Source of the DNA: Coriobacteriales bacterium
Lineage (GTDB): Bacteria > Actinomycetota > Coriobacteriia > Coriobacteriales > UBA8131
Reading direction: 5' to 3'
Assembly (NCBI GenBank): GCA_031282085.1
Contig: JAITEK010000112.1
Location: forward strand, 1-7,583
DNA: 7,583 nt
The notes beneath the pieces were generated by a model. It ran no database searches. It saw nothing but the letters and a program-made list of their open reading frames with translations, and was not told the origin of the DNA. Made by a program: the position numbers and the translations under genes. Positions within the stretch are counted from its first letter, which is position 1; the number at the start of each line of letters is the position of its first letter. This document shows positions 1 through 6,311 of the stretch, one piece after another.

Positions 1-245
1 GCGAAGTCTCCCTCCTTCACATCGAGCCCCATCGCCCGCGCCTTCTCAATGGATTCCTCAGCAAGAAAGGAGACCTGGCGGTGCCAGTCGCCCGCGTGGG
101 CGTCTCCCTCGACCCCTGAGCCGATGAGGATACGCGCCGAACCGTCCTCAAGCGGAGTCTTGCGTGTGCCCTTCCTCACGGAGGTATTAACGGACGTAAC
201 GGTGCCGATTGCGGTGCGGCCCTGCTTGCTCATTGTGTCGGTCAT
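1..245 (-). CDS. MOSC domain protein, N-terminal part (runs off left edge)
   Basis: Only the first 81 codons are in the window, and the frame is open to the edge. The translated peptide contains the N-terminal signature of MOSC domains: I-G-S-G-V-E-G-D-A-H-A-G at residues 41-52, followed by H-R-Q-V-S-F-L-A-E-E-S at 55-65. MOSC domains are related to the C-terminal part of Moco sulfurases and to YiiM/YuaD proteins, and bind or transfer sulfur or Moco. The conserved cysteine, where present, lies further downstream and cannot be seen here. The ATG at 245 is preceded by GGAAGG with 9 nt spacing; the next Met (233) would be 21 nt from it, so 245 is preferred. The gene follows mogA after 62 bp, consistent with a late Moco maturation or delivery role. 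The exact function is inference. Confidence 0.85.
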   Translation of the reverse strand, partial: MTDTMSKQGRTAIGTVTSVNTSVRKGTRKTPLEDGSARILIGSGVEGDAHAGDWHRQVSFLAEESIEKARAMGLDVKEGDF

Positions 246-307
246 GGTTGCATACCTTCCTTGCTCAAAAAGCGCGACGGGATGGAGTCACTGTCTGGCG
301 CGTCTGC

Positions 308-778
308 TCAATGTCCTGCACCGGCAGTCATTTGGACGGCGTGCTCAAGTTGGTCGCGGATGGCGTCAAAGCACTCCGTTGCCGCCTTGAGGCTGCCCGG
401 CAGGTTTATCACGAGGGTCTTTCCTCGTTGCATGCAGACCGCACGGGAGAGCATGGCGCGCCCGGTTATCTTGAGCGACTCGCTGCGCATGGCCTCGGCT
501 ATGCCGGGCACGTTGCGTTCGCACACGTCGGCGGTTGCCTCGGGGGTGACATCGGCAAGCGAAAGGCCGGTGCCTCCGCAGGTCAGCACGATGTCCACTT
601 CTCGCTCAGCGGCCTCAACTATGCCGGCGGCGATGTTTGCGCGTACGTCCGGCACCACCACATGGCTGAGCGGCGTCCAGCCGCTCTCGCGGATGCGCTC
701 CTCAAGGGCCTGCCCGGCGGTATCCTCCTCAAGACTGCGCGTACTTGAGCAGGTGACTATCGCAAAACTGACGTCCAC
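308..778 (-). CDS. mogA: MogA/MoaB family molybdopterin adenylyltransferase
   Basis: This 156-residue protein has the length of single-domain MogA/MoaB proteins. In this family the enzyme adenylates molybdopterin with MgATP, giving MPT-AMP, which MoeA then uses for metal insertion. Visible motifs are V-V-P-D at 41-44, the MPT-binding loop T-C-G-G-T-G-L-S-L-A-D-V-T-P-E-A-T at 66-82 (usual form TGGTGxxxxDVTPEA), V-P-G-I-A-E-A-M-R, and near the C-terminus L-V-I-N-L-P-G-S. It starts at GTG 778 with AAAGGAG about 5 nt upstream. It lies 115 bp downstream of moaC and is probably co-transcribed, although that spacer holds two hairpins. MogA and MoaB are hard to tell apart by sequence. The neighbouring MoeA supports the MogA-type role. 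Confidence 0.92.
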   Translation of the reverse strand: MDVSFAIVTCSSTRSLEEDTAGQALEERIRESGWTPLSHVVVPDVRANIAAGIVEAAEREVDIVLTCGGTGLSLADVTPEATADVCERNVPGIAEAMRSESLKITGRAMLSRAVCMQRGKTLVINLPGSLKAATECFDAIRDQLEHAVQMTAGAGH

Positions 779-803
779 GCTGACTCCTTTCGGTTTGTGT
801 GTC

Positions 804-818
804 GCGCGCTTTGCGCGC
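804..818 (-). other. Perfect 6-bp hairpin in the moaC-mogA spacer
   Basis: GCGCGC (804-809), a three-base loop, and GCGCGC (813-818) form a perfect inverted repeat. It sits about 20 nt upstream of the mogA Shine-Dalgarno sequence on the transcribed strand. No T-tract follows on either strand, so it is not a classical terminator. It could affect mRNA stability or mogA translation; the function is inference. Confidence 0.5.
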
Positions 819-852
819 TTCTGGCGTGGAGATGCAGACTACGCCCGCAAAG

Positions 853-875
853 ATTCCCGCACAACGCGCGGGAAT
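853..875. repeat. Intergenic inverted repeat, ATTCCCGC / GCGGGAAT
   Basis: A perfect 8-bp inverted repeat (853-860 and 868-875) encloses a 7-nt loop, just after the moaC stop. It is flanked by GAC-AAAA on the right. Stems built on CATTCCCGC/GCGGGAATG occur widely as dispersed intergenic palindromes in bacterial genomes (general knowledge), so this may be a REP-like element. Read on the minus strand, the stem is not followed by a T-run, so termination here is unlikely. Only one copy is present in the window. Confidence 0.5.
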
Positions 876-893
876 GACAAAAGAGAGGCCGTG

Positions 894-1394
894 TCATTGC
901 CGTTCCCACAGGCCGCTTTTGCCGCCGCTTTTGTGCAGCAGACGTATCTCGCCTATCTCCACGCCCCTGTCCACCGCTTTGCACATATCGTAAATGGTGA
1001 GGCAGGCGACCGAGACGGCGGTAAGCGCCTCCATCTCGATGCCCGTTTTCCCGGTGACGCCGAGCGTTGCCTCCACGCGGACACCCGCACGGCCATCGGC
1101 GCGCTGCCCCTCGTAGACGGGGCTTAACTCCACAGCCGCCTTGGTGATGTTGAGGGGGTGGCAAAGCGGGATAAGCGACGAGGCCTGTTTGCTCGCCATG
1201 ATACCCGCGACACGAGCCACAGCAAGCACGTCGCCTTTCGGTGCGGCGCCCTCGACGATCATCGCGAGCGTGCTCGGCGCCATGGCTACAAAGCCCTCCG
1301 CGACCGCAAGACGCACGGTGTCGCCCTTAGCGCCCACATCCACCATGTGCGCGGCGCCCTTCTCATCGAGATGGGTGAGTGTTCCATCGGGCAT
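894..1394 (-). CDS. moaC: Cyclic pyranopterin monophosphate synthase MoaC
   Basis: MoaC converts the MoaA product (3',8-cyclo-7,8-dihydro-GTP) to cPMP, in the cytoplasm as a hexamer. The sequence shows the family hallmarks: L-T-H-L-D-E-K-G-A-A-H-M-V-D-V at the N-terminus, L-I-P-L-C-H-P-L, K-T-G-I-E-M-E-A-L-T-A-V-S-V-A-C-L-T-I-Y-D-M-C-K-A-V-D, and a final L-L-H-K-S-G-G-K-S-G. The His of the CHPL motif and the Asp and Lys of YDMCK, known catalytic residues in the family, are all present. An ATG at 1403 overlaps the moaA stop (ATGA), but AGGAGG directly abuts it with no spacing. The in-frame ATG at 1394 has 9 nt spacing and gives the usual short N-terminus (166 aa), so I chose it. The 1403 start would add three residues. 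Confidence 0.95.
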   Translation of the reverse strand: MPDGTLTHLDEKGAAHMVDVGAKGDTVRLAVAEGFVAMAPSTLAMIVEGAAPKGDVLAVARVAGIMASKQASSLIPLCHPLNITKAAVELSPVYEGQRADGRAGVRVEATLGVTGKTGIEMEALTAVSVACLTIYDMCKAVDRGVEIGEIRLLHKSGGKSGLWERQ

Positions 1395-1399
1395 AGAGG

Positions 1400-2407
1400 T
1401 CATCCTCCTATCTGCGACATAAGGCGTTCGGTACCCACCTGATTATGATGCTCGTCGGGCTTGGCGGCAAGCGCCTCGCAAAGGATGCGCCGCACCTCGT
1501 CATCGTCGCCTGAGCGCAGCGCCGCCTTGACGCTGAACTCAAGATCGCTGAACAGACAGGGGCGCAGGTCGCCTTCCGCCGTTACCCGCAGGCGGTTGCA
1601 CTCTTTGCAGAAATGGCGGGACAGCGCGGAGATAAAGCCCACCGTCCCGAGCGCCCCCTCAAACCGGTAATAGCGGGCAGGACCCCAGCCCTCGGGGCTT
1701 GTGGCGCTGTTGAGCCCGATGAGCCTGCCAAGGCCCCCGGCCTCGGCGCGTTCGTTGATGAGCTCGATGAGCTCCTGGTTGGGGATGGTGTCCTGCACGC
1801 TCCAGCCGAGCCCGTCCTCACCCTGGGGGTCGCCGACCGGCATATACTCGATGAAGCGCACGTGCAGCGGTCGGCTGATGGAGAGTTTGGCGAAGGCAAG
1901 GAGATCCTGCTTGAGGCTCCGTACCACCACGGCGTTGATCTTCACCGGGTTAAAGCCCACGCGCAGCGCCGTATCGATGCCGGCGAACACGTCGTTGATG
2001 TCGCCCCAGCGGGTGATATGTGTAAACTGCGCGGGATCGAGCGTGTCGAGCGAGATATTCACGCGCGTGAGGCCCGCTTCGCGCAGGTCCTTCGCGAATT
2101 TGGGCAGCAGTATGCCGTTCGTGGTCATGGCGACGCGCTCGATGCCGGGCGTCTGTGTGATGTTGCGCACCAGATCGGCAATGCCCAGGCGCACCAGCGG
2201 CTCGCCCCCCGTCAATCGGATACGCGAGAAGCCCTCCTGGGCCGCGATGGCAACAAGACGGGTTATCTCCTCAAGCGTCAGCATCGCGTCGTGGGGCCTC
2301 CAGGCGACGCCATCCTCGGGCATGCAGTAGCGACAGCGCAGATTGCAGCGGTCGGTTACCGAGATGCGCAGGTAGTCTATCGTGCGTCCGTGCCGGTCGA
2401 TGTTCAT
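1400..2407 (-). CDS. moaA: GTP 3',8-cyclase MoaA (radical SAM)
   Basis: MoaA is the radical-SAM enzyme that starts Moco synthesis, rearranging GTP to 3',8-cyclo-7,8-dihydro-GTP for MoaC. The protein is 335 residues, normal for the family. The N-terminal [4Fe-4S]/SAM motif is C21-x3-C25-x2-C28 within D-R-C-N-L-R-C-R-Y-C-M-P. The SAM-binding G-G-E-P-L follows around residues 67-71. The second, GTP-binding [4Fe-4S] cluster ligands C267-x2-C270-x13-C284 lie in H-F-C-K-E-C-N-R-L-R and L-R-P-C-L-F. The chain ends in the conserved Gly-Gly tail (M-S-Q-I-G-G) needed for activity in studied homologues. Its ATG overlaps the moeA stop by 4 nt (ATGA), and its stop overlaps the upstream moaC ATG, showing translational coupling. 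All key residues appear intact. Confidence 0.97.
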   Translation of the reverse strand: MNIDRHGRTIDYLRISVTDRCNLRCRYCMPEDGVAWRPHDAMLTLEEITRLVAIAAQEGFSRIRLTGGEPLVRLGIADLVRNITQTPGIERVAMTTNGILLPKFAKDLREAGLTRVNISLDTLDPAQFTHITRWGDINDVFAGIDTALRVGFNPVKINAVVVRSLKQDLLAFAKLSISRPLHVRFIEYMPVGDPQGEDGLGWSVQDTIPNQELIELINERAEAGGLGRLIGLNSATSPEGWGPARYYRFEGALGTVGFISALSRHFCKECNRLRVTAEGDLRPCLFSDLEFSVKAALRSGDDDEVRRILCEALAAKPDEHHNQVGTERLMSQIGG

Positions 2408-3693
2408 AGGATGGTGCCCTCATCGCAGTCGATGCGCAGGCAGTCCACCAGACTCCCGGCAGCGAGCGACTGCTCCCCCTCGGGGACAATCAACAGACAA
2501 TTACTGCGGCTGAGCGCTCCGAGCAACGCGGAGGATTGGTTGGGCAGAGGGGTCGCCCGGTAGCCGCCACCTTCGGCGTGTTCGAGCCGGGCGCGCAGGT
2601 AGATGCGGCGCGTCTCCTTCTTCTTGGTTATATCCCGCTCGATAACGGCACGGGTGATGGGACGGTCGAGTTCGCTCATGCCCTGCATCTTCCTGAGCGC
2701 GGGGCGTATGAGCAGCTCAAATCCGACAGAGGCGGCGCCGGGGTTGCCGGGCAGGCCGAATACGGGGGTTTTGTCGATAAGGGAGAAGGTCTGTGATTTG
2801 CCGGGTCGCATGTTCACCTTGTTATAGAGCATCTCGCCCAGCTCCTGGACTACCGCGGTGACATAATCGTAGTCGCCTTCCGCCGCTCCGCCGCTCGTTA
2901 TCACGAAATCGTAGGCGGCCGTAGCGGCCTTCAGCGCTTCGGCCAGTGCGGCGTGTGTATCGCAGACCAGCGGCTGGATGGTCGGAGAGGCGCCCGCCTC
3001 CGTAACCGCGGCGGCCAACGAGTAGCTGTTCGAGTTGCGTATCTGCCCGGGGCCGGGGGTCTGAGTCACGCTCACAAGCTCACTGCCGATAGAGATGATC
3101 GCCACGCGGGGGCGGCCGTAGACCCGCACCTCGGCGTTGCCGGCCGACGCAAGCAGCCCGGCAGCCGGAGGAGTTACGCGTTCTCCTTTGCGGAGCAGCA
3201 CGTCGCCTTTGTGCGCTTCCTCGCCCCTGAAGCGTACGTGTTCTTGTCGCTGGGGCATCTGGGTGATGATGAGCGTGCGGCCCTCGGGACACGCGGGGGA
3301 CTCGCCGACGACGGTGGTGTCCTCGATCTTGACAACGGTATCGGCGCCCTCGGGCATCGGCGCGCCCGTCATGATGCGCAAGGCCTCGCCGCTGCGCAAA
3401 CGGCCCCCATAGACCGTACCCGCGCCGATACTGCCGACGATGTTGAGCGTGAGCGGCGACTGCTCGCTTGCGCCCGCGGTCGCGCAGTCCTCAAAACGCA
3501 GGGCAAAGCCGTCCATCGCGCTGCTGTCAAAGGGGCTGATGTCTATGTCGCTTAGCACGTCTTGAGCGAGTATGCGCCCGTAGGCTTCGGTGAGAGCAAC
3601 CGACTGGGAGGGCATCAGGGGCACGCGCTCAAGCAGCGCTGCCCGGGCGTCCTCAACAGACATGAATACCGACAAAGGGCGAAGTGAAACCAT
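2404..3693 (-). CDS. moeA: Molybdopterin molybdenumtransferase MoeA
   Basis: MoeA inserts molybdate into adenylated molybdopterin to yield Moco. Counting from the longest possible start (ATG 3726), the domains in order are: P-F-D-S-S-A-M-D-G-F-A at 65-75; M-T-G-A-P-M-P-E-G-A-D-T-V-V at 119-132; the MPT-binding MoCF domain with I-S-I-G-S-E-L-V at 211-218 and T-S-G-G-A-A-E-G-D-Y-D at 277-287; P-G-K-S at 308; F-G-L-P-G-N-P-G-A-A-S at 323-333; and a C-terminal beta-barrel domain IV. The usual loop is TSGGVSxGD, so A-A-E is a variant. ATG 3726 has no Shine-Dalgarno sequence. The ATG at 3693 (residue 12) has AGGGAAG about 8 nt upstream and gives 429 aa, so I prefer it. A candidate promoter lies in the preceding gap. 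The last bases overlap moaA. Confidence 0.95.
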   Translation of the reverse strand: MVSLRPLSVFMSVEDARAALLERVPLMPSQSVALTEAYGRILAQDVLSDIDISPFDSSAMDGFALRFEDCATAGASEQSPLTLNIVGSIGAGTVYGGRLRSGEALRIMTGAPMPEGADTVVKIEDTTVVGESPACPEGRTLIITQMPQRQEHVRFRGEEAHKGDVLLRKGERVTPPAAGLLASAGNAEVRVYGRPRVAIISIGSELVSVTQTPGPGQIRNSNSYSLAAAVTEAGASPTIQPLVCDTHAALAEALKAATAAYDFVITSGGAAEGDYDYVTAVVQELGEMLYNKVNMRPGKSQTFSLIDKTPVFGLPGNPGAASVGFELLIRPALRKMQGMSELDRPITRAVIERDITKKKETRRIYLRARLEHAEGGGYRATPLPNQSSALLGALSRSNCLLIVPEGEQSLAAGSLVDCLRIDCDEGTIL

Positions 3694-3734
3694 GGTACCT
3701 ACTTCCCTATGCGCGTCTTTTGGCATATCAAAAC

Positions 3735-3800
3735 GATGTGAGGGCCGCTTGAACCTTGCCCTGCGTGAAGATGCCGCATATTGTTACATTATCTCACATC
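3735..3800. promoter_or_regulatory. Widely spaced perfect inverted repeat GATGTGAG / CTCACATC
   Basis: GATGTGAG at 3735-3742 and CTCACATC at 3793-3800 are exact reverse complements separated by 50 bp, in the gap between modC and moeA. The right copy abuts the candidate -10 hexamer. The TGTGA cores resemble half-sites of CRP/FNR-superfamily regulators, and TGTTA-N7-TCACA (3784-3800) forms an additional imperfect dyad. An operator pair is an inference; a chance repeat is possible. Confidence 0.35.
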
Positions 3801-3815
3801 CACGGGGTCTCCGAA
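3788..3815 (-). promoter_or_regulatory. Candidate internal promoter for moeA-moaA-moaC-mogA
   Basis: Read on the minus strand, GATAAT (3793-3788, 5 of 6 to TATAAT) is preceded by TGA, giving an extended -10 (TGnGATAAT). TTCGGA (3815-3810), a weak -35, lies 16 bp upstream. Transcription would begin near 3781, leaving roughly 88 nt of leader before the moeA ATG at 3693. It could let the Moco biosynthesis genes be expressed separately from the transporter. Read from the sequence only. Confidence 0.4.
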
Positions 3816-3818
3816 CGG

Positions 3819-4913
3819 TCAGCGTGAGACAACATGGATGCGGGAGGGCGAAATATGGATGTGGATGAGGCGCCCGCGCTCGAGGGAGAATCCGGGGTCG
3901 TGATCCACTTTGTTGAAGCGCCATAGGAGCGGTTGGGTCACATCTTTGCCAACGCGCAGGACGACCGTGCGCTCAAAACGTGAATCGATGACGCGCTGGA
4001 TAACGGCCTCGAAGTTGTTGCGCTCCTGGCCGCTGGGCGCTCGGCTGGCGCCCGCTCGGCTGTCATCCGCCACCCCGATGTACGAGGCCCGCACCCCCAG
4101 AAAGCTGGCGTCGTTGGGCACCTCCTCATCCGTGTTGAGCGTAATGCCCCAATCGAGGGCCTCGACCTGGTGCGTGCCCACCTTGCGGGCGGCAGAGATG
4201 TTCTTGACTCCCGAGACCCTGAGCGTCGCGTAGCTTGTGGGATGGTTGAGGATGGAGGTGGTGTCCGCCAATTCCTTGAGGCCTCCCTGGTCGATGACCG
4301 CGATGCGGTCGCAGAAGCGGAATGACTCGTCGATGTCGTGCGAGACGTAGAGGATAGTGCCCTCGAAGCTGTCGAACAAGTCGAGTAGATCCTGCTCAAG
4401 TGCGGACTTGAGATGCGAATCGAGGGCCGAGAAGGGCTCGTCGAGCATGAGGACGGCCGGTTGTGCGGCGAGCATGCGCGCCAGCGCGACCCGCTGCTGC
4501 TGCCCACCGGAGAGCCGGACGGGGTAGCGTTTGCCAAAGCCCTCAAGCCCAAAGCGTTTGAGTTGATGGGCAACGATGCTGTGCGCCTCACTCTTAGACG
4601 TGCCCCGCGGGATGCCGGCGGCGATGTTCTGGGCAACGGTGAGGTTGGGGAAAAGCATGTAGTTCTGGAACAGCAGGGCGGTCTTGCGTTGCTGCGCCGT
4701 GAGGTTGACGCCCTTCTCGGAATCGAAGAAGGTCGTGCCAGCGACCACTATCCTGCCCTCGTCCGGCTTCTCAAGACCGGCGATGCAACGCAGGGTAAGG
4801 CTCTTGCCGCAGCCCGACGCTCCGAGCAGCCCGAGCGTCTCGTCGCCCGCCTCAAAACCCACGTTGAGCTCAAAACCGGGGAAGGACTTGCGGATGTCGA
4901 CGACGAGGCTCAC
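3819..4913 (-). CDS. modC: Molybdate ABC transporter ATP-binding protein ModC
   Basis: ModC is the cytoplasmic ATPase that powers molybdate import through ModB. The 364-residue protein shows Walker A G-A-S-G-C-G-K-S (31-38), Q-loop F-Q-N-Y-M-L-F-P (82-89), signature L-S-G-G-Q (134-138), Walker B V-L-M-L-D-E (154-159), D-loop S-A-L-D (162-165) and switch H192. After about residue 230 comes a C-terminal regulatory region with G-V-R-A-S-Y-I-G-V near 274-282 and a TOBE/Mop-like beta region to the end. In studied homologues such a domain can bind oxyanion and modulate transport. The start is GTG 4913, overlapping the modB TGA as GTGA, with a strong AGGGAGGTGA Shine-Dalgarno just upstream. Position between modB and Moco genes makes molybdate the likely substrate; tungstate or sulfate cannot be excluded from ModC alone. 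Confidence 0.93.
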   Translation of the reverse strand: MSLVVDIRKSFPGFELNVGFEAGDETLGLLGASGCGKSLTLRCIAGLEKPDEGRIVVAGTTFFDSEKGVNLTAQQRKTALLFQNYMLFPNLTVAQNIAAGIPRGTSKSEAHSIVAHQLKRFGLEGFGKRYPVRLSGGQQQRVALARMLAAQPAVLMLDEPFSALDSHLKSALEQDLLDLFDSFEGTILYVSHDIDESFRFCDRIAVIDQGGLKELADTTSILNHPTSYATLRVSGVKNISAARKVGTHQVEALDWGITLNTDEEVPNDASFLGVRASYIGVADDSRAGASRAPSGQERNNFEAVIQRVIDSRFERTVVLRVGKDVTQPLLWRFNKVDHDPGFSLERGRLIHIHISPSRIHVVSR

Positions 4914-6304
4914 CGCGTCACCTCCCTACGTGTCCGTACAACCGCATCCGTCTCGTCGGCGCTTACGCGACGGTATCGCTGGGTGTGCGAGGCGTATCCG
5001 TTGACGAAAAGGATGACGACGAAGGAGAACAGGATGACGACAAGAACCCAGAACGTCGCCACGTCGGAGTGCCCGCCCATCCACTCGAAGTAGATGGCGA
5101 TGGGCATGGTCTGCGTAACGCCCGGGTAGTTGCCCGCCACGAACAGCGTCGCGCCGAATTCCCCCATCGCCCGCGCAAAGGCCAGTACCGTACCCGCGGC
5201 AATGGAAGGCCAGACCAGTGGCATGGTCAGCCGCAGGAAGATGCGCGGTTCGCTCCAGCCGAGGGTGCGGGCCGCGTCGCCGAGTGAGGGATCGAGGCCC
5301 TCGAAGGCGCCGCGCGCCGTGCGGTACATGAGCGGGAAGGACACCACGGTAGCTGCGAGGACAGCAGCGGGCCAGCTGAAGATGAGCTCGATACCATGGG
5401 CGAGCAGCCAGCGCCCCACGGGGGTCGAGTTGCCGAACAACACAAGCAGTAAAAAGCCGCAGACCGTCGGCGGCAGGACCAGGGGGATGGTGAGGATGGA
5501 GTCGAGCACGCCCTTCAGGCGGGTCCCCATCCGCTGCGACCACCAGGCCGCGAGCAGACCCAGGACGAAGACGAAGATAATGGCGACGGCCGAGGTCCTC
5601 AGCGACACCCAGAACGGGCGCAGGTCGAGAGAGGTGAAGAACTCAGCGAATGCCGCAAAGCCCACCGGCTCCTGCTCGATGAACACATCGGCGGCGGGGA
5701 TAACGCGACCGGTGTCGCAGAACAGGGCTCCGGCGCTTCCGTCGGTGCTGCCGTCCTTCGTCACGGTCGCGTAATAGTGCCCCGGCTCAACCTCAACAGC
5801 AAAATCGTAACGGTAGCCGCCCCGCTCGACGGAGCGTTCGGACGTGTACTCGTAGGCCAGCTCCATGCTCGTGAGCATGGTTCCCCCATGGGATGCTTTT
5901 TCGTCAAGCGCGTTGAGGAGGATCGCAAAACCCTGGCTGGGGTCTTGCGCGGCAAGGCGGTTGAGCGCGTTCTGCGGCAGATAGGCCAGCGCCGTCTTCT
6001 CATCAATCACCACAACGGCGAACGCGTCCTCAGAGGCCATGGGATAACGGTAGCCGAAGTACGCACCCTCGTACTCTTTGTTGGTGCCCTTGTTGAGGCG
6101 GCTGAAGTCGGAGATAGCAAAATCGAGGCCTTCGGCGCGGGCGTCGGTGCCGCTGCGAGAGACCTCGATGGTTGCTTGTGTTTGCGTTTGCGCTTGCGAG
6201 CCCTCGACGGCGCCCGCGGGTACGGGCGTCGCCAAGAGAAGGCAGAGCGCCACAATGAGGGCGCTCATACCTGCTGTGCGAATCTTACGGATGTACGATG
6301 TCAC
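4910..6304 (-). CDS. modB: Molybdate ABC permease ModB with N-terminal extracytoplasmic domain
   Basis: The C-terminal half (from about nt 5640) is a standard ModB permease. It shows a first membrane segment around V-S-L-R-T-S-A-V-A-I-I-F-V-F-V-L-G-L-L-A-A-W-W, the motif I-P-L-V-L-P-P-T-V-C-G-F, the EAA coupling loop D-A-A-R-T-L-G-W-S-E-P-R-I-F-L, A-F-A-R-A-M-G-E-F-G-A-T-L-F-V, and a last hydrophobic segment before a basic tail. Ordinary ModB is about 225 residues; this one is 464. The extra N-terminus holds a signal sequence (R-K-I-R then a hydrophobic stretch ending near P-A-G-A), a Q-T repeat linker, and an unrecognised domain of about 185 residues (nt about 6208-5650). The frame is open to GTG 6355 inside modA, but GTG 6304, 7 bp after the modA stop, gives a proper charged signal-peptide start. 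No Shine-Dalgarno is evident, suggesting coupling to modA. Confidence 0.9.
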   Translation of the reverse strand: MTSYIRKIRTAGMSALIVALCLLLATPVPAGAVEGSQAQTQTQATIEVSRSGTDARAEGLDFAISDFSRLNKGTNKEYEGAYFGYRYPMASEDAFAVVVIDEKTALAYLPQNALNRLAAQDPSQGFAILLNALDEKASHGGTMLTSMELAYEYTSERSVERGGYRYDFAVEVEPGHYYATVTKDGSTDGSAGALFCDTGRVIPAADVFIEQEPVGFAAFAEFFTSLDLRPFWVSLRTSAVAIIFVFVLGLLAAWWSQRMGTRLKGVLDSILTIPLVLPPTVCGFLLLVLFGNSTPVGRWLLAHGIELIFSWPAAVLAATVVSFPLMYRTARGAFEGLDPSLGDAARTLGWSEPRIFLRLTMPLVWPSIAAGTVLAFARAMGEFGATLFVAGNYPGVTQTMPIAIYFEWMGGHSDVATFWVLVVILFSFVVILFVNGYASHTQRYRRVSADETDAVVRTRREVTR

Positions 6305-6311
6305 CGCGTGT

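Noticed and set aside
757..897. Small minus-strand frame of 46 codons starting at an ATG that overlaps the moaC stop
   Set aside because: It runs through both hairpins and into mogA in another frame. The peptide is rich in Arg, His and Cys with no recognisable character; probably chance.
261..1127. Plus-strand open frame of 288 codons
   Set aside because: It is antisense to mogA and moaC and crosses their spacer. The composition is Arg/Ser/Ala-rich as in shadow frames, and no domain is visible.
1613..2563. Long plus-strand open frame (316 codons) across moaA
   Set aside because: It is antisense to the unmistakable moaA gene with intact motifs. Long antisense frames are expected in GC-rich DNA, and the product shows no recognisable motif.
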